Shown: positions 1 to 13,019, counted from the first letter of the stretch. The stretch: DNA of 64,000 bases from Paulinella micropora (GCA_019918135.1 WBZZ01001399.1:5001-69000), one strand, 5' to 3'. A program made the numbers and translations. The notes: generated by a model from the sequence alone, not told the origin.

Positions 1-1760
1 TGCAGACTTGAGATATAAAATCATGGATCAAGTGTTACCATAAACTTATTAACTAGATACTTAAATTGATCATTAGGAACATGTTTAGTTAGTACGTCTG
101 CGATTTGTTTCTTAGTTCCTACCTTCACAAATTAATCTCATTGTCTCTCTGTCAGTGATAAATGAAATGAAGTTCTAGGCGTAAGTGTTTAGTCTGTGGT
201 CTTGACATTCCCCTTTCTGTTACTAAGATAGTTTGTGCATTATCTTCATAACGCTCTATCTGTCCTTTCTGTACTATATCTAATTCTTCCGTGATATGTC
301 GGATAGCCAATCCTTCCCGTATACACTCTGCTGCTGCGAAAATTTCAGCGTCATTAGAACTGAGCACAATCCTAGTCTGTCGCTTTGACAACCAAGCTAC
401 CGGGTCTCCTCCCCAAAACACTAAATATCCTGTACGTGACTTTCAGGTTTTCTTACAGACCTTGTGTGCTGTGTCGGGCCACAGAGTAATTCGCTGGTAT
501 GTCCTTCCTTCTTGAGATGATCTAGGCCAGTGAAATACAATACCGCGATACGAACTTTTCAAATACCTGAAGATCCTACCTAAAGAGTATAAGCAAGTCC
601 TAGATTTACTGTCTGCATTACACTAGCTGCATTGAGTGCTTGATCTGCATCTGAACGTGTCATCTTAGTTAAACAAAAATTTCCCTACCAAACTAGGTAT
701 CGAATATTTTCTAAGGGCGCTTGTTTCTGCCATGGGCTCGGGCTCATGTTCAGCACTTGGAGTACTTACTAATCTAACATCGGCACATCCTACATCTTTT
801 AAAATCTGTTTCTGATGCAATAAAATGCGTCCTCCTTCCTGAACTATCTCTATCCCTTTAAACTCCTTAGCCACTCCCAAACTCTTAAGAGGATAAAACC
901 TTTCTAGTTTACTAGCGAAACGGTCGTACGCTCGTTCGTTAGGAGCTGAGAAAATAAGATCGTCTATATGGAAAATACCTATGATAGCATCTCTTATCGG
1001 CTTATCCTTTTCTACGAACATGCATAAATCTGAGTCTAGTAACCTGAATCCTAATTCCTCTAATTTAGGGGCTAAAATCTCATACCATCTCCTACCAGCT
1101 TGCGGCGCGCCATACAGGGCTCCATCTACTCTCCATATCATGCCCTCATGCTCCTCACTGTCTATCCCATCGGGTGCATAAGCATAAACAGGGATTCATG
1201 CATGCGTGCATTAGATAAGTATTTTTGAAGTCTATACCGTATAGCTTATGTCCATGCCATGCTGCAGGCTTAGACAAAAAGAGTAATGAGCGATGCGGCG
1301 CAGGGTACAAGCAATTGATCTGGGTTATAGCTAACTCTGGCTCTAGCATATCTCCCCGCAAAGCTAACCTTGACTTAATGACCTTACGTCCTTTCTCATC
1401 TAGTTTGACTTTATGTACCCACGTGAGTCTCACTACTTTTACTCCTTTCTCTTTCGCTTCCTTGGGGCTTACTCACGTGTAAGTGTTAAAAGACTTCAGA
1501 GCTTCAATCTCTTTATCCATCCCTACTTTCAACTCTTTTGCAGTTAAACCCTCATCTACGATTGCCTTTGGTACCGTCAATGTCAGGTACAGTAGCGCAG
1601 TGAAGTGATCCTCTACGATACTTTCTGCGGACATTTCGGGGTGCTCTAATTCTGCGACTGGTCTTATTCTATCTATCCGATACTTTCTAATCTCGCTGTC
1701 TAACATCTTTTCTAATTGACCGTCGTCAAAGACTACGAAGTGACTGGGCTTAGGCATCTT
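1..1760 (-). pseudogene. Copia reverse transcriptase and RNase H region
   Basis: Copia-type RT segments are visible: GIDFKNTYL, WRVDGALYGAPQAGRRWYE and IFHIDDLIFSAP. They are followed by the RNase H segment with WLSKRQTRIVLSSNDAE, close to the usual Copia SKRQxxVxLSTxEAE. The region is interrupted in several places and continues beyond the left edge. It would have made element cDNA and removed the RNA strand. Confidence 0.88.
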
Positions 1761-2283
1761 ACGGACTTTAAGTCTATCTCCCTTTTCGCATGGTTCTAAG
1801 ACTTTTCATTCTCATTTAACTGATTGCCAGTTGTCTCCATATTCTTCCTTTGCCCATTCTTCTCCGAAAGCTACTCCCGACACACTAACTCTCTCTCCTG
1901 TCAATGTAGCTGCCTTAACTGCTGCCTTCTTTTCTGGAGGTGGTTGTGTAACTGGTGTCCTAGCCTTTGCTTCTCGTTTCCCTCTCACTATGTTAGCTGA
2001 TGTGATTTTGTCACTTTGCTCCCAAGTGAGGCCCTTATTGGGCGCGTCTCCCTCTACGTACCTCCTACTAGGGTGCTCTGCTTCGGGGCTTTGCGCCTCT
2101 AACGATGTGACAGGTGTTAGCTCATCATCTTTGTTGTCAGCTATTTCTACCTTTGACTCTGATGGGAGTCCGGAATCTGGACCTAGAATGCCCTTATCTT
2201 CCTGTTGCTCCTCATGTTTGTCTAACTCCCCCTCAACCTTAAGTTCGGGTTCATCTATTGGCTGTTCTAGCTGACCGATATCA

Positions 2284-3297
2284 CTACTCTCCCCCCTCAG
2301 GTTCCTCGTCGTCCCATCTGATTTCTCTGGGTGGGTGAACCTCCTTTTCTACATTGGGGTCAAAGCGTACATTACGCACATTAGTAATGATATTGCGACC
2401 ATCCCAAACTCTGTATAGTTCCTTAAATACATCGCATCCAAGCAACATCACGCGTTTTCCCCTATAGCTTCCTTTCCCTGCCTGTTTTCCTGTGTACATT
2501 ACACCTAAACATCCTATAGGCTTCAGTTGTCGGATAGCTGGCTTGTAGCCTAGACATTGCTCAAAAGGGGAAGTGCCCTTCCTAGGTCCTGTCGTGGCCG
2601 GTAGAATGTTGTGCAAGGTTGTGGCGGTATGCTCCATCTCCGCCCAAAACTGTGGATGCAAGTTAGCCTCGTATCGCATGGCCCGGGCTGGTCCGGCTGT
2701 GATGTCATTGACCTTCTCAGCTATAGGATTGCAATCTTTGTCACCTGGAGCGCTAGTCTTCCAAATAAATTGAAGCGGCTTGCACCACTCTATAATTTCA
2801 GTTGGGACATCGAACTCGTTATCACAAGTGATCTGTTTGACTTTCCTTCCTGTCTGCCTCTCAAACCATGCTACAGCTTGCTTCAAGCATTCTACGAACT
2901 CGTTCTTGTAACGTAAGTAAAAATCCTTGATGTACCCCGAGTAATCTTCTGTTACGCAAAATTTATAGTACTTACCGTGAATTGACATGACCGCACATGG
3001 TCCGGAAGTATCTACATGCAAAATCTCACAAGGGCAACTCGCTCTCCTAATTCTGTTAACCTTAAAGTTAAATCGGGGCAACACTTTAGCTTTCCCCATC
3101 ATACAGGCTTCGCAAAATCTAACTCTATCTTCGTTTCCTGTCACTTTTCTACCAATTGCTTTGCCTAATGCATAGGTCTTAGGTAATGCTTTATGACCAC
3201 TACACTGATGTATGATATAAATGTCAATCGGTTTACCCTTCTCGTCTTTCTCAGGATACATAGCATATAAAACGCTGCCTCTAGCTTCCTCGTTCAC
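2284..3297 (-). pseudogene. Copia integrase region
   Basis: A GAG-pre-integrase zinc-binding segment (IHQCSGHKALP, then FCEACMMGKA) is followed by the retroviral-type integrase core: HVDTSGP, ITCDNEFD and a later acidic position give the D,D(35)E-type layout. The end has the Copia-type PIGCLGVMY and VFKELYRVWD segments. Normally this enzyme inserts the element's cDNA into host DNA. Long open stretch in an otherwise broken element. Confidence 0.85.
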
Positions 3298-3299
3298 TT

Positions 3300-4600
3300 A
3301 CTCTCGCTGGTTTGCTCTCTTTTTCTCTCTCTTTTGGGATTCCCGCCCTCCCACCCCGTCTTCCTCTTTCTCTCTTTCACTTTGGGGTCGTAATGCTCGT
3401 TTATATTAAGGGGCTTATCGTTTTCGTTGTCCCAGCGGTAAAGCATGCCAGGTGTCAGTCTCCCCCTCACGATCACGTCACTTTCTTTTATCCTTATGGG
3501 GTGCTTAAGCATTAGCATTTGCCCGTTCTGGTGAATGATAGACCGATGATGATTGTGGTCCATGTTTCCTGTGGACATGATGCTAACCGGTACCTAGTAT
3601 CTAACAACATATCTTTCTTTACCAAAACTGGCCTTCCCGATCCATCGATTCTTGTCAATCGTGCTTCCCCCATGTCTCTCACTGTAGTCTCTCCGTTTCC
3701 GGTGACTAAGCTGACGGGCTCTATCTCTCGAACGTTGCGCAAGATGTGTGGCGTACAGGCTATGTCTCTTGACGATCCACTGTCCTGCACTATCATCTTT
3801 TCTTTTCGACCTACCGCCTTGTCATCATCTACCATAAGGTTGTGGTCCTGCTCCTCGTCGTTCTCTTTCTCTTTCTTCTGGAGCCTGTCCTTCCTTTCTC
3901 GCTCGAACCTCTCCTCATGCAGCCAGTCCAGCTCTTCTCGTGCTTCACGGTACGATCTATAGCCTATGGGTGCACCTGCCCTAATCTCATCTGAGGTTCT
4001 AGAGTGTTCTAGGTCTCCTGGGTCATCCCCGTCTTCCTCTTCCGGGTCTGAGTGTCCGTCTATCTCCCGTCTCTTCCTAGCAAACTCTTTCCTCTTCTGT
4101 GCTGCCTGTTCTGGACTGAAGAACTTATGGGCATCGCCTGAGTGTAACTTACGCAAATATGCGTTCAACGTATCCCCTCTCGCTTCTACCTCGTGCCAGA
4201 TTTTCATCAAGCGGGGCATCGATCTCACTATCGAAAGGGCAAATTGATTGTCGCGATTCTTGGCCATGTCAAGTATCCCATAATCTATTATGGCTAAAAG
4301 TTCTGAGTAAAATTCATTCTCTTTGCCGTCTGGGTCGTAACACAATCCCTCTTTCACTACTATCGGTTCTGCTCCCTTCGTCAGTGCGTATAGCATCCTA
4401 GCTATCTCAGTCTTCTCAGGTCTTGGATGTCCTTCGCTATGTCTGTACTCACACTCCCACTTAGCTCTTTCCTTAGCTTTCGTGCTTTCAGTGTTCTTTG
4501 CTGCTCTCTCCTCTATGACTGTTTCTCTGGTGTGCCTGCTGCATGTTTCAGAAATACTTCGTTCACAGCCCAAAACACATCTGTCAGCAATCCATCTACA
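3300..4600 (-). pseudogene. Copia gag and aspartic protease region
   Basis: The upstream half is a charged, Glu/Lys/Arg-rich gag-like stretch. The downstream half holds a DSGSS aspartic protease signature followed by a typical Copia protease body (VSLVTGNGET) and a short pre-integrase part that leads into the integrase. I see no clear CCHC knuckle in this copy. Assignment rests on the protease motif and on the position upstream of the integrase. Part of a broken element. Confidence 0.75.
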
Positions 4601-4660
4601 TCAGCCACTCTCTCTCCTTCTTTCTTTGCCACTTTACCTGGTTTGGATGCTATTTTTACT

Positions 4661-6520
4661 TATCATTATTGTTTCCTATTACATTGTGTAGGCGCAGATA
4701 AGTAAATATGCGACCTTTTCTTATACCCCTAAACACAGTGATGTATAGATAAGCTATATCTAGTCAAGATATATTTATACCCGTTTCAAGTTTATATATA
4801 TACTTTGAGCCTGTTAAAAACGATAATATTAAGGCAAGTAACCTGTACTACTCTGAAGTTACGCAGGATAATATTATTGTTTGGGCGGGTATTAGGAAAT
4901 GACTCTCTGTTTCCTTTTTGTTGCTTGGCTCTGATAGTCTCCTATATTTTCCCATCATACTGGTTTCCTCTCTTTTTGTGAGGAGGAAGATTAGGTCATT
5001 ATCAGAGTGCTTTGAATTGATTGGATATAGACCCCGGCTTGCATTAAATAATGTCTTTGATTTCAACTGACAAAAGTGGAGTCCCAGCCTAAATTTTTCT
5101 ATAATCTAAATCCATTCAAGTTGAAAAAGCCACTTCCCGAAGAGAAAGAAGAAGGAAAGGTAGTGGTGGACGGTGTAGGAAAGGAGGCGAGGAGGTGTGA
5201 GGAGTGTGCAGTGCACAAAAACAACAGTGAAACTTTGCACAGAGGCCCAGACAGCGGCACGGCAAGACACTCGTTATGTGTACGACTCTGACACTAACGA
5301 TCGTGTGTTTGGTGATTGTGGGGTCACGAAGTGTGTCTCCAGTGGTATAATAACACAATAGTGTTCACTGGATTGATCATCGACATAATGTCGAGTCAGA
5401 GGACTGCTTTACCAGCACACCCACAGGAAGTAAAAAGACATACAGTCTGTTCCCTGGGGGCATTCCTACACTCATCCCCATACATCCTGCTTACGAGGAG
5501 AACAACAACCAAGAACACACTCAGACTCCAGTCTGTATAGCCACACGTGGTTAGCCTCACACAAACGTAAGGAAAACGTAAGGAAGTGTCAGGAGGCTGA
5601 GGAAAACAGACAAACGAGACATAAACAGAAACCTATTCAATGGGCATAAAACCTGTTTACACAAACTACATACATCCTACACCAAACGTGGTGGCCATCT
5701 CTTAAGGGGGTGGTAGGCCAGTCAGACAAGACATAGGCCAAGGGAATTACGTGCAAAACAAACACAGGAAAGCCAAAACGGAGGGTGTTTTTGGGACGAT
5801 TTTTATTTTCGTCAGAAACAAACAAAACACACACCACTCATCACACTCAAGCACTACAAACGTGTGGTGTGGTGCTGAATAGGTCAGCAAGGACAAGAAC
5901 TCGGATACCGAGCAGCTCCCAAGACAACAGCAACAGGTGTGTGAAGGGTCTACAGCACTCGGTACACACACACGCACACACATACACGACAACACTCACA
6001 AACACACCCACCACACTCAGAAAGGAAAGACTACGTTCGTTCTTTGAGTTGGGAGAGAACCTTTTTAAGGAAAGGGGAACAGTGACCCATTGGGCTGAGC
6101 CCAAGGGAGCTCATTGAAAACCTTTTTGTACGTTTTCAGCTGTGGCAGCACAGGGGTGTATACACAGTAGACAGACTACTTTGTGAGTGAAAGTGTGGTG
6201 TGTACTGCCAGGGTGCGCACGAGCATGTGTCGAGGTCGAGCATGGATTTGCTTTTCGACGTCGCCCCTCTCTCGTTCTTCTCTCAATCTCTCCTTCTCCT
6301 CTTGCTTCTTGCACTATTCCAGTTACCCTCACACTCCCCAACACTTTTTCTATCTTTCTATGTTTTTTGTTTTGAATTTTGTTTGTATTTGCAGAGAAAT
6401 TTGAGAAAGAAAATAAAGTTTCAAGACTTAATTTTGTTGTTGCTTTTTTGTTAATCATGGTGTCCACTTTGCCCCCTGTTTTTTTGCCATTTGCCATTTT
6501 TTTTTGTTTGTTGACACTTT
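4661..6520. other. Intergenic stretch, no supported gene
   Basis: Open frames here are short and lack recognisable motifs. The stretch from about 5.85 to 6.05 kb is rich in CA/AC runs. It may include the 5' LTR of the minus-strand Copia (which should lie upstream of about 4.66 kb) and the upstream end of the piggyBac remnant, but I found neither an LTR partner nor terminal repeats to prove this. Confidence 0.6.
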
Positions 6521-6539
6521 ATGTATTTTTTTCCAACGT

Positions 6540-8088
6540 CGATGATACCATCTATACTTACCCTCACTTTAGCAGAGCTGGCGAAGGAGAAGTACCCCCG
6601 TCTAAGAATCCCATTAACAGAGGCAGAGTTTTGGACTTTTGTAGGCATCCTTATCAAGATTTCCGTGGCGGATAGGGGCCGCAGACGGTGTCATTGGTCG
6701 AAAACGAGTGAAATGGGAACAGATGGGCTACCGGGGGATGATTTTGGAAGGATAATGCCCCTTAATCGGTTCGATTCAATTTTGAAGTGCCTAAGGCTTG
6801 GCCCCCCCCCCCCCCTACAGATGCAGACCCTTTTCTACCTGTTCGTGCTTTTGCAGAGGCTGTTAGTAAGAAGGCGGAGTTGTCCATAGTGCCGGGGGGG
6901 GGGGGGTTATTAGTGTGAACGAAAGCATGGGGCAGTATACTGGGGAGGGGATGCCTGGACAAATGGTGGTCCCAAGGAAGCCTGTCCCTGTTGGAAAGGA
7001 GTACCATACGGTGTGTGACGTGGAGTCTGGGGTCTGTATCGCCATGGTAAGGTGGAGGGGCAGGCGAGGGATAGGCAAATAGAGTTTGTAGCAGGTCTGG
7101 GGGTTACCACCGCCACTACTTTACGATTAACTAAGCCTTGGTAGGGTTCAAGACGCATTGTTATCGGAGATTCGTGGTTTGCGTCTGTAAAACTGCAATG
7201 GAGTTGAAGCGAAGGTGGTTGGATTTTGTGGGCATGGTGAAAGACTGCACACTCGGGATTTTCAGCAAAGTTACTTCATAGCTCAAGGGGGGGGGCCAAG
7301 GGGGATTTAGCATCTGCTGTATGCGAAAAGGATGGGGTAAAGCTGCTCACAGTCAACCAAAACGACCATAATCAGCAGCAAATTATTGCCACTTGCTCTA
7401 CTACTTTGGCGGGTACACCTCGGAATGCGCGTTTTTCACAGTCTATGCCACAGGTTCCGCGCTGCCCGGCTGTGGCCTTCTACTATTCAGCTTTTAACGC
7501 GGTAGATATGTTCAATTCCGCTCGTCACGGGTCAAATTCCCTTAATTTATCTATTACCACTCATAATTGGGTGAAGGTCGATTTCCTAATTTTGCTCGAT
7601 TTTATTATCACGAATGCGTACAGGCATTACCTAAAATTTTCGACAACAGTTTTAGCCAACCTTCATTTAATCAGAAAGGAGATGGCAGGCCAGGCTACTT
7701 CAAAAGCCTCCTTGCCAAACAGCTCTTGACGCAGGTGAACGAGGCTGAAATTGATGCTATCTTGTCCCCCCCCCGTGCGGTAGAAGGTAGTGTTGACCCT
7801 AAACCCCCCATGTTGCTGTCCAGGTACGGGCCCATGGTCCAGGGGGACAAACTTAGGAAGAAGCGGGAGGCAGGTGAGGCATTTAGGGGTAGTACGGAGA
7901 GGGCGAAGAGGCGTAGATGTCGCGTGTGTCTGTCTGCCTATCCAGAAAAAAAGGTGAATTACACCGAGTGGTTATGCGCGACTTGCGGCCCTGACGTGCC
8001 CCTGTGCAACTTTACAGCACGTGGGTGCCACACGTGGCACAAACAGTACGGAATGCCCTCCAAAAGCAAGCGTAAACGCACCCATTGA
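6540..8088 (+). pseudogene. piggyBac-type transposase, decayed
   Basis: Segments match the piggyBac DDE_Tnp_1_7 family in order: LTEAEFWTFVGILIKI and MPLNRFDSILKCLRLG (6.6-6.8 kb); ADPFLPVRAFAEAVSKK (6.83 kb); VNESMGQYTGEGMPGQ with PRKPVPVGKEYHTVCD (6.92-7.02 kb); IVIGDSWFAS (7.16 kb); CPAVAFYYSAFNAVDMFNSA (7.46-7.52 kb); and a C-terminal cysteine-rich domain CRVCLSAYPEKK...CATCGPDVPLC (7.92-8.07 kb). The first catalytic Asp of the usual VDES box is Asn here. The frame shifts at a run of about 12 C at 6.80 kb and again near the G run at 6.895 kb, and there are stops near 7.08 and 7.29 kb, so it cannot encode one protein. No TTAA-flanked terminal repeats were found. Confidence 0.85.
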
Positions 8089-8457
8089 CGCTCTTAAACT
8101 CTGTGTTGCCGGTTGGCATCACACAAAAAATGGCTAAGTCTCGGGGTGTGTGTGTGTGTGTGTGGGGGGGGGGGGGGTAAGGACACTGACCGAGCGGTAA
8201 TATTAATAGTTGTATTAAATTTTTATTGATTTTAATATATGAAATGAAAGATTTAATATTAATTTTAATAAAATTTTGGAAAATATTATTTTTATGGAGC
8301 TTGAAAGTGACTTAAAATGGATGCCGGGCGGCATCCAGTAGCAGGCACATAGACAATAAGGAAAAGAATAAACGCTATCGGCGCGCAAAGAAAGCAAAAA
8401 AACACAAGCAAAAGCAGCAAAGGGAAAACAAACATAAATTCAGAAATTATGGAAATT
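8089..8457. other. Spacer with GT and G runs
   Basis: A (GT)n run followed by about 14 G at 8.14-8.18 kb, then an AT-rich stretch up to the Copia LTR. It may hold the piggyBac downstream end. No gene is seen. Confidence 0.5.
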
Positions 8458-8757
8458 TGTTACCGGTCATATATATTACAAATCTATCGGTTATATATTC
8501 AATTGTGTATGGATATATTTCCAGTACTGATCAGTCCGGTCCTACCTCATTTACTATTGAGCATAAGGACACTAATCAGTATGACCCGGTTGTTATTAAT
8601 GGAACTAGATTCGGAAACCAGTGCTCGTGCCGTTTGCACTGCGCACTTTGTTACCAGTTCAGTTTCCTCAGTAAAGACGATCTACGAAGTACTTCATTGA
8701 ACCACTGCGTAAACCCAGAACTAGAGTAATTTACTCAATCACCGGAATAATCGGTCA
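8458..8757 (+). repeat. 5' LTR of plus-strand Copia
   Basis: Matches 16533-16840 almost base for base. It starts TG and ends CA, with a nearly inverted sequence at its two ends (TTACCGGTCATA at the start, ACCGGTCA at the end of the 3' copy). The small ORFs inside it are chance. Confidence 0.95.
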
Positions 8758-8759
8758 TA

Positions 8760-8770
8760 GGTCATGAGCC
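8760..8770 (+). promoter_or_regulatory. Primer-binding site, half-tRNA type
   Basis: GGTCATGAGCC lies 2 bases after the 5' LTR. It is complementary, apart from one base, to the anticodon arm of eukaryotic initiator tRNA-Met (GGCTCATAACC). Drosophila copia and some algal Copia lineages prime from such an internal half-tRNA site. The ATG within it (8764) is also the gag start. Confidence 0.6.
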
Positions 8771-11700
8771 AGCAAAATGTGAAGTATCAACTAAAGGTCC
8801 CACTGCTTCCGAGGAAACCTGACATTCACCAATTCGACGCATGGAAGGAGGATTTCCTACTCTTCCTGGCGAGCGTAAACCCTAAGCACCTACTGATACT
8901 CAACGGCCCTGCTTCACCGGTCTCTACGCAAGAGATTCGGGCGATGTACGCCGACGAGATCAAGAAGGCGAGGGCGGCGACAGCCACGTCTACGATTACT
9001 ACCACATCAACTACGACGACTCAAACCGCCTCAAGTCAAAAGGTCACTGCTTCCGGAAAGCCAAGTCAAAAGGCTACTGCCTCCGGGAAGGCACCACCAC
9101 AACTCGCAGCTGGCGACAGCGGGGACGATGACGACCCAGACGACTCCAAAAGCGGCGGGCTGCAATCAGCACACTCGTCCACGTCACGGTTGACGACCCT
9201 GATACCCCTCGTGGCATCCTGGATTGACATCCTGCTCCCGCCTGCAACGAGATTGCAAGCCAACATACAGATCAGAGCATTCTTGACTGAAGCGATACCA
9301 CATGGACACCCTGTAGCACTGACCATCGCCCGGGCCGGCAACGATCCTGCAGACAAGTGGGCAGCGCTGAGTGACCGCTACGGAAACAAGGGACTGATTG
9401 CTACTGCCAAGTTGCCATTCGACCTGTTTCAGGGAACGATCACCTCCAGCGACGATCTACCTACGTTCATCGACAGGACACACGTACGGTCGCGGCAAGG
9501 AACATTATCTTACCCGATATGATGAAGACAATCTTCACCCTGCACAAGCTCCATGCGTCACACCACGACTACCTGAAGACAGTAGGCACTACACTGTAAT
9601 GGTCGAAGTCGGATCACGAGAAACCTACCTTTGACGAGTTTTCCCGACTGATACTACAGCAGCATCACGCGCAAGGCTTCGGACCTGGCAACGAATACCA
9701 GACCCCTGTCATCGCCAACTATGCAAGCGAGCAGAAGAATGGAGGCAACCGAAGTCGAGGGGGGGCTAACCGCGGGACCGCGGCGGAGCTACAAAGAAAT
9801 GTCACAACTGCTCCCGCACCAACCACGTCGCTGGAGACTGCCGAGCCACCTGCACACGCAAAGGTTGTGAAGGTAAGCAGACTCATTCGGGGGCAGAGTG
9901 CCCGTTACCTCGACGATCCCAAAAGTCGACCAAGTCAACGACGCGTGCCACACCTCCACCGAAATCTGGTACCCAACGGAGCAGCAACACAAACTAACAG
10001 TGGACGGGCAGCATCAGGAAAGTGAAGGCGAGAAGGAGGCACCTACCGACCAGTGGGACGACGACAACTCTGCTGACGTATACATGTTCGATGCCGACTC
10101 AGAGAAGAATGAGAGCGATGACGACCCCATCGACTGCATCGTCTCCCGACGCACCGTTGCAACCTACGGCGGACAGCGGGGATGGCATGTTCAACCTGGA
10201 TGACAACAAGAACAGACAGCAGATCACTTCAGATGAAATCGAGGTAGCACAGGCAGAGGAAGTAAGGGACCCACACTCACCGCCATCAAACGGACCAGAG
10301 GCACAGACTCGAGTGGACATCAACACTGAACGGACACTGGACCAAGGCTTCGCCAGCCTACTGGACGCAAGGGCAACAACTGCAGACATCGCACACGACC
10401 CACGAGCCAGACTGGCTTATGGATCATTGACGGGTACTCACATCGTCGCTGGACCTCACTTGAGATACCCACCCAACCAACTATCGAACCCCCCCAAACC
10501 CAGCGGGCCCACCGAACCCAGCGAACCCGGAGGAGTGGGTGTGGCAAACACTGGACGTCAGTGAGAGTTTCTTGCAACGACTTGAAGACAAGCGCAGGGG
10601 AGAGGAAACAACCCAACGCAACATCGAGGGGGAGAGGAGCGTACCGATCATGATCAACCCATCCACCAACGACATCCCCTACTTGAGGAACCTCTACCTG
10701 CGATGTGCAGCCAACGTATGGAACCGCTTCCCTCACCCATGGCTCAAGGCAGACGGCCGTGCACCAACCATATACGACATGCATGGAACCGACCCTGTGC
10801 CGATGCACCCAAACCTGCATCACCCAGACAAACGACCAAACATACCGTGGGAATCACTGAGCCGATCACAACAAATAGATGAAAATGATTACCAGCGAGC
10901 ATTGTCCCACTGGCACAATCTGCAGAGCGTTAACAGCGACAACCTGACGATCTGCGGTTTCCCACCACCGCCCGTTCATTGGCCACCACCATGGAGGCCG
11001 AAGGAAGCTAGCTACGCGTACCCCATGCCACGACCGACGCCATGGTTCATCTTTGCGAGGATGGCAACAGGCCGTCCGGAACACCACATCATCCAACACC
11101 ACCCTAATCTACCACCTAGGAGGGAAAAGCGACTTCGCCGAGACGACGGCAGGACCACACCATCGCACAGCAGCAGTGCTACGACATCGCCACCACGCAT
11201 CAACTTGGTCAGACCAGGACGTCGACGCGGAGAAGCTGCATCATCGTCAACGGCATCGCCTACAAGAACGAGGACGACGATGTCGACTGCAAACACATCG
11301 ACAACTTCGTTACCGGCAAACACATCCTCATCATGGGATTATGCAACGGCCAACGACGTGTACGACGCAGCTGTGGAACGAATCCGGACGTCTACGACAG
11401 AAAGCTGTGACGACTCTACACCCCTAGTCGCGCCACAACGATACTCGATACCGACACCTGCGATCGACGACGGGTCAATTGTGGATAATGAGGACACGAG
11501 TTACCAACTGAAAAACGTTTTCCGGCGGTCAGGTGACCGCAATAGCCCACCACAACCGGAGACAGCACCTGCGGAGACTACGGATTATACAACCTCACCG
11601 ACGAGTGGATCGACGACGACTGGACCTGACATGGCAGCAGCGACACCCACACCCAGGGCAAGCCAGCCCGTCACCGAAAGCAAGACCGAAGCTACCCCGC

Positions 11701-12370
11701 CGACACCGACACTGGAGACGGCTGCAAAGTCCTACAGCATCATCGACGTTCATGAGTGTTTCAATTGCCCTACAATCAAAGAAGTTGACCTGCTACAGAG
11801 GACTTACAATTTCACCATCGGGGAGAAAGACTGGAAGAAGAGCTTCAAAAAAGGCTGCATCAAGTGCATACCTATCCGCAAGAAAGAGAAGGGACGGGTG
11901 AGACCTGACTGCGAGTTTTGCAATCGACCACTGGACCTGATTTGACTGCACCAGTTCGTACTGCAACTCAACATGCTAAAGCAACGACTGGAAGAGCCAC
12001 AAGGACTACTGCAAACATGCCAGCAAACCAGAGAACAAAGCAGCACTCGCCAGATACAATCAACGGGCACAATCTTTTGACACGCTGGGTATGGACCTTG
12101 CAGACAAAGCTGTGACCGACCTCGGATACCGACGACTGGAGCGATACGAGCTCGGAAAGGGAGCTATCCTACTGAATTGGGATCAACTTCAACAACTACC
12201 ACCGGGCATACTCAACCTGACTAGGACAGCATCGCTACTTGACGACGACGACGCAGAAGCAAACATCAACGTGGACGGGAACGTGGACAACGAGACTACG
12301 GACGATACACATCAGGAGTATTACTACCACGACATCGTCAAGCAAGGGGACTATTACCCACAGGAACGAG
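8764..12370 (+). pseudogene. Copia gag region
   Basis: It starts at the ATG in the primer-binding site. The first part has a gag-like body (KPDIHQFDAWKEDFLLFL, later ADKWAALSDRYG). A CCHC knuckle C-HN-C-SRTN-H-VAGD-C is readable near 9.79-9.84 kb. After it follows an unusually long Thr/Pro/Asp-rich stretch of about 2.5 kb with a cysteine-rich patch near 11.86-11.93 kb (CIKCIP, CEFCNRP), which normal Copia gags lack. This spacer could be a family-specific extension. Broken. Confidence 0.75.
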
Positions 12371-12381
12371 GGTAGCCCGCG

Positions 12382-13010
12382 TTGGCCACTTTCGTTTCAA
12401 GATTCACAACAACACCCGAGACATACACTGGAACAAGGGGAAGCAAGAAGCGCAACAAGGCCGACACTATACATATTGTAGTGGACACGGAGGACGAAGA
12501 CAACAGCACGTCATCGGGCGATCATGCACTATCCACTGTCGCTCAACGACGTCCACCGGCATCGGACTTGCTTGACAGTGGGGCGAATCCTTACGTATTT
12601 GGCAACACAACCGCAATAATCACTGACAGGAAGGAAGCACGCGTCACTTCACTGAAAAATATATCCAGCCAACCGCGAAGAATTAAACAACAAGCAACTG
12701 TGCAACCACTGTGGGTCGGCTGCACCGGACAAGCGTACTCACCCACTATCAACAACGCTCTGATTGACGAATCTCTGGACTTCTCCCTACTACCGGTGTC
12801 TCACTTCGATACAGAACTGCATAAGGCAATCTTGTTCCAAAATGGGCAATCATTCATACTACGACAGCCCATACACGTGAAAGAGGGGGAGATTGACGCA
12901 AGAGGACGACTCACTAAATCAAGACTGTACCGAATGGACACACCTGACGACCGACCCCTCAACCCGAACCAACGATATGCTCCCCGTGAGACGGCGATTA
13001 CCCACTTCTC
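12382..13010 (+). pseudogene. Copia aspartic protease region
   Basis: The active-site box LLDSGANPYVFGN is followed by SLLPVSHFDTELHKAILFQNG, typical of Copia proteases, which cut the polyprotein. It leads into a pre-integrase segment (RGRLTKSRLYRM). Confidence 0.85.
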
Positions 13011-13019
13011 ATATAACCC

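Larger units (their letters stand above)
1..4660 (-). mobile_element. Ty1/Copia retrotransposon, broken, 3' end outside window
   Basis: The minus strand reads, from high to low coordinates, gag and aspartic protease, integrase, reverse transcriptase and RNase H, which is the Copia (Pseudoviridae) order. The RNase H part reaches the left edge, so the 3' LTR would lie outside the window and no LTR pair can be compared here. The coding region is broken in several places (about five or more), so this is a fossil copy. It is not the same family as the plus-strand Copia at 8.46 kb: protein segments are only distantly alike. Age cannot be estimated without the second LTR. Confidence 0.9.

Noticed and set aside
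4700-5075. 5' LTR of the minus-strand Copia
   Set aside because: Expected here, but the partner LTR is outside the window, so no edge can be shown.
8457-8729. 90-residue frame at the start of the plus-strand Copia
   Set aside because: Lies within the LTR and recurs in the other LTR; chance frame.
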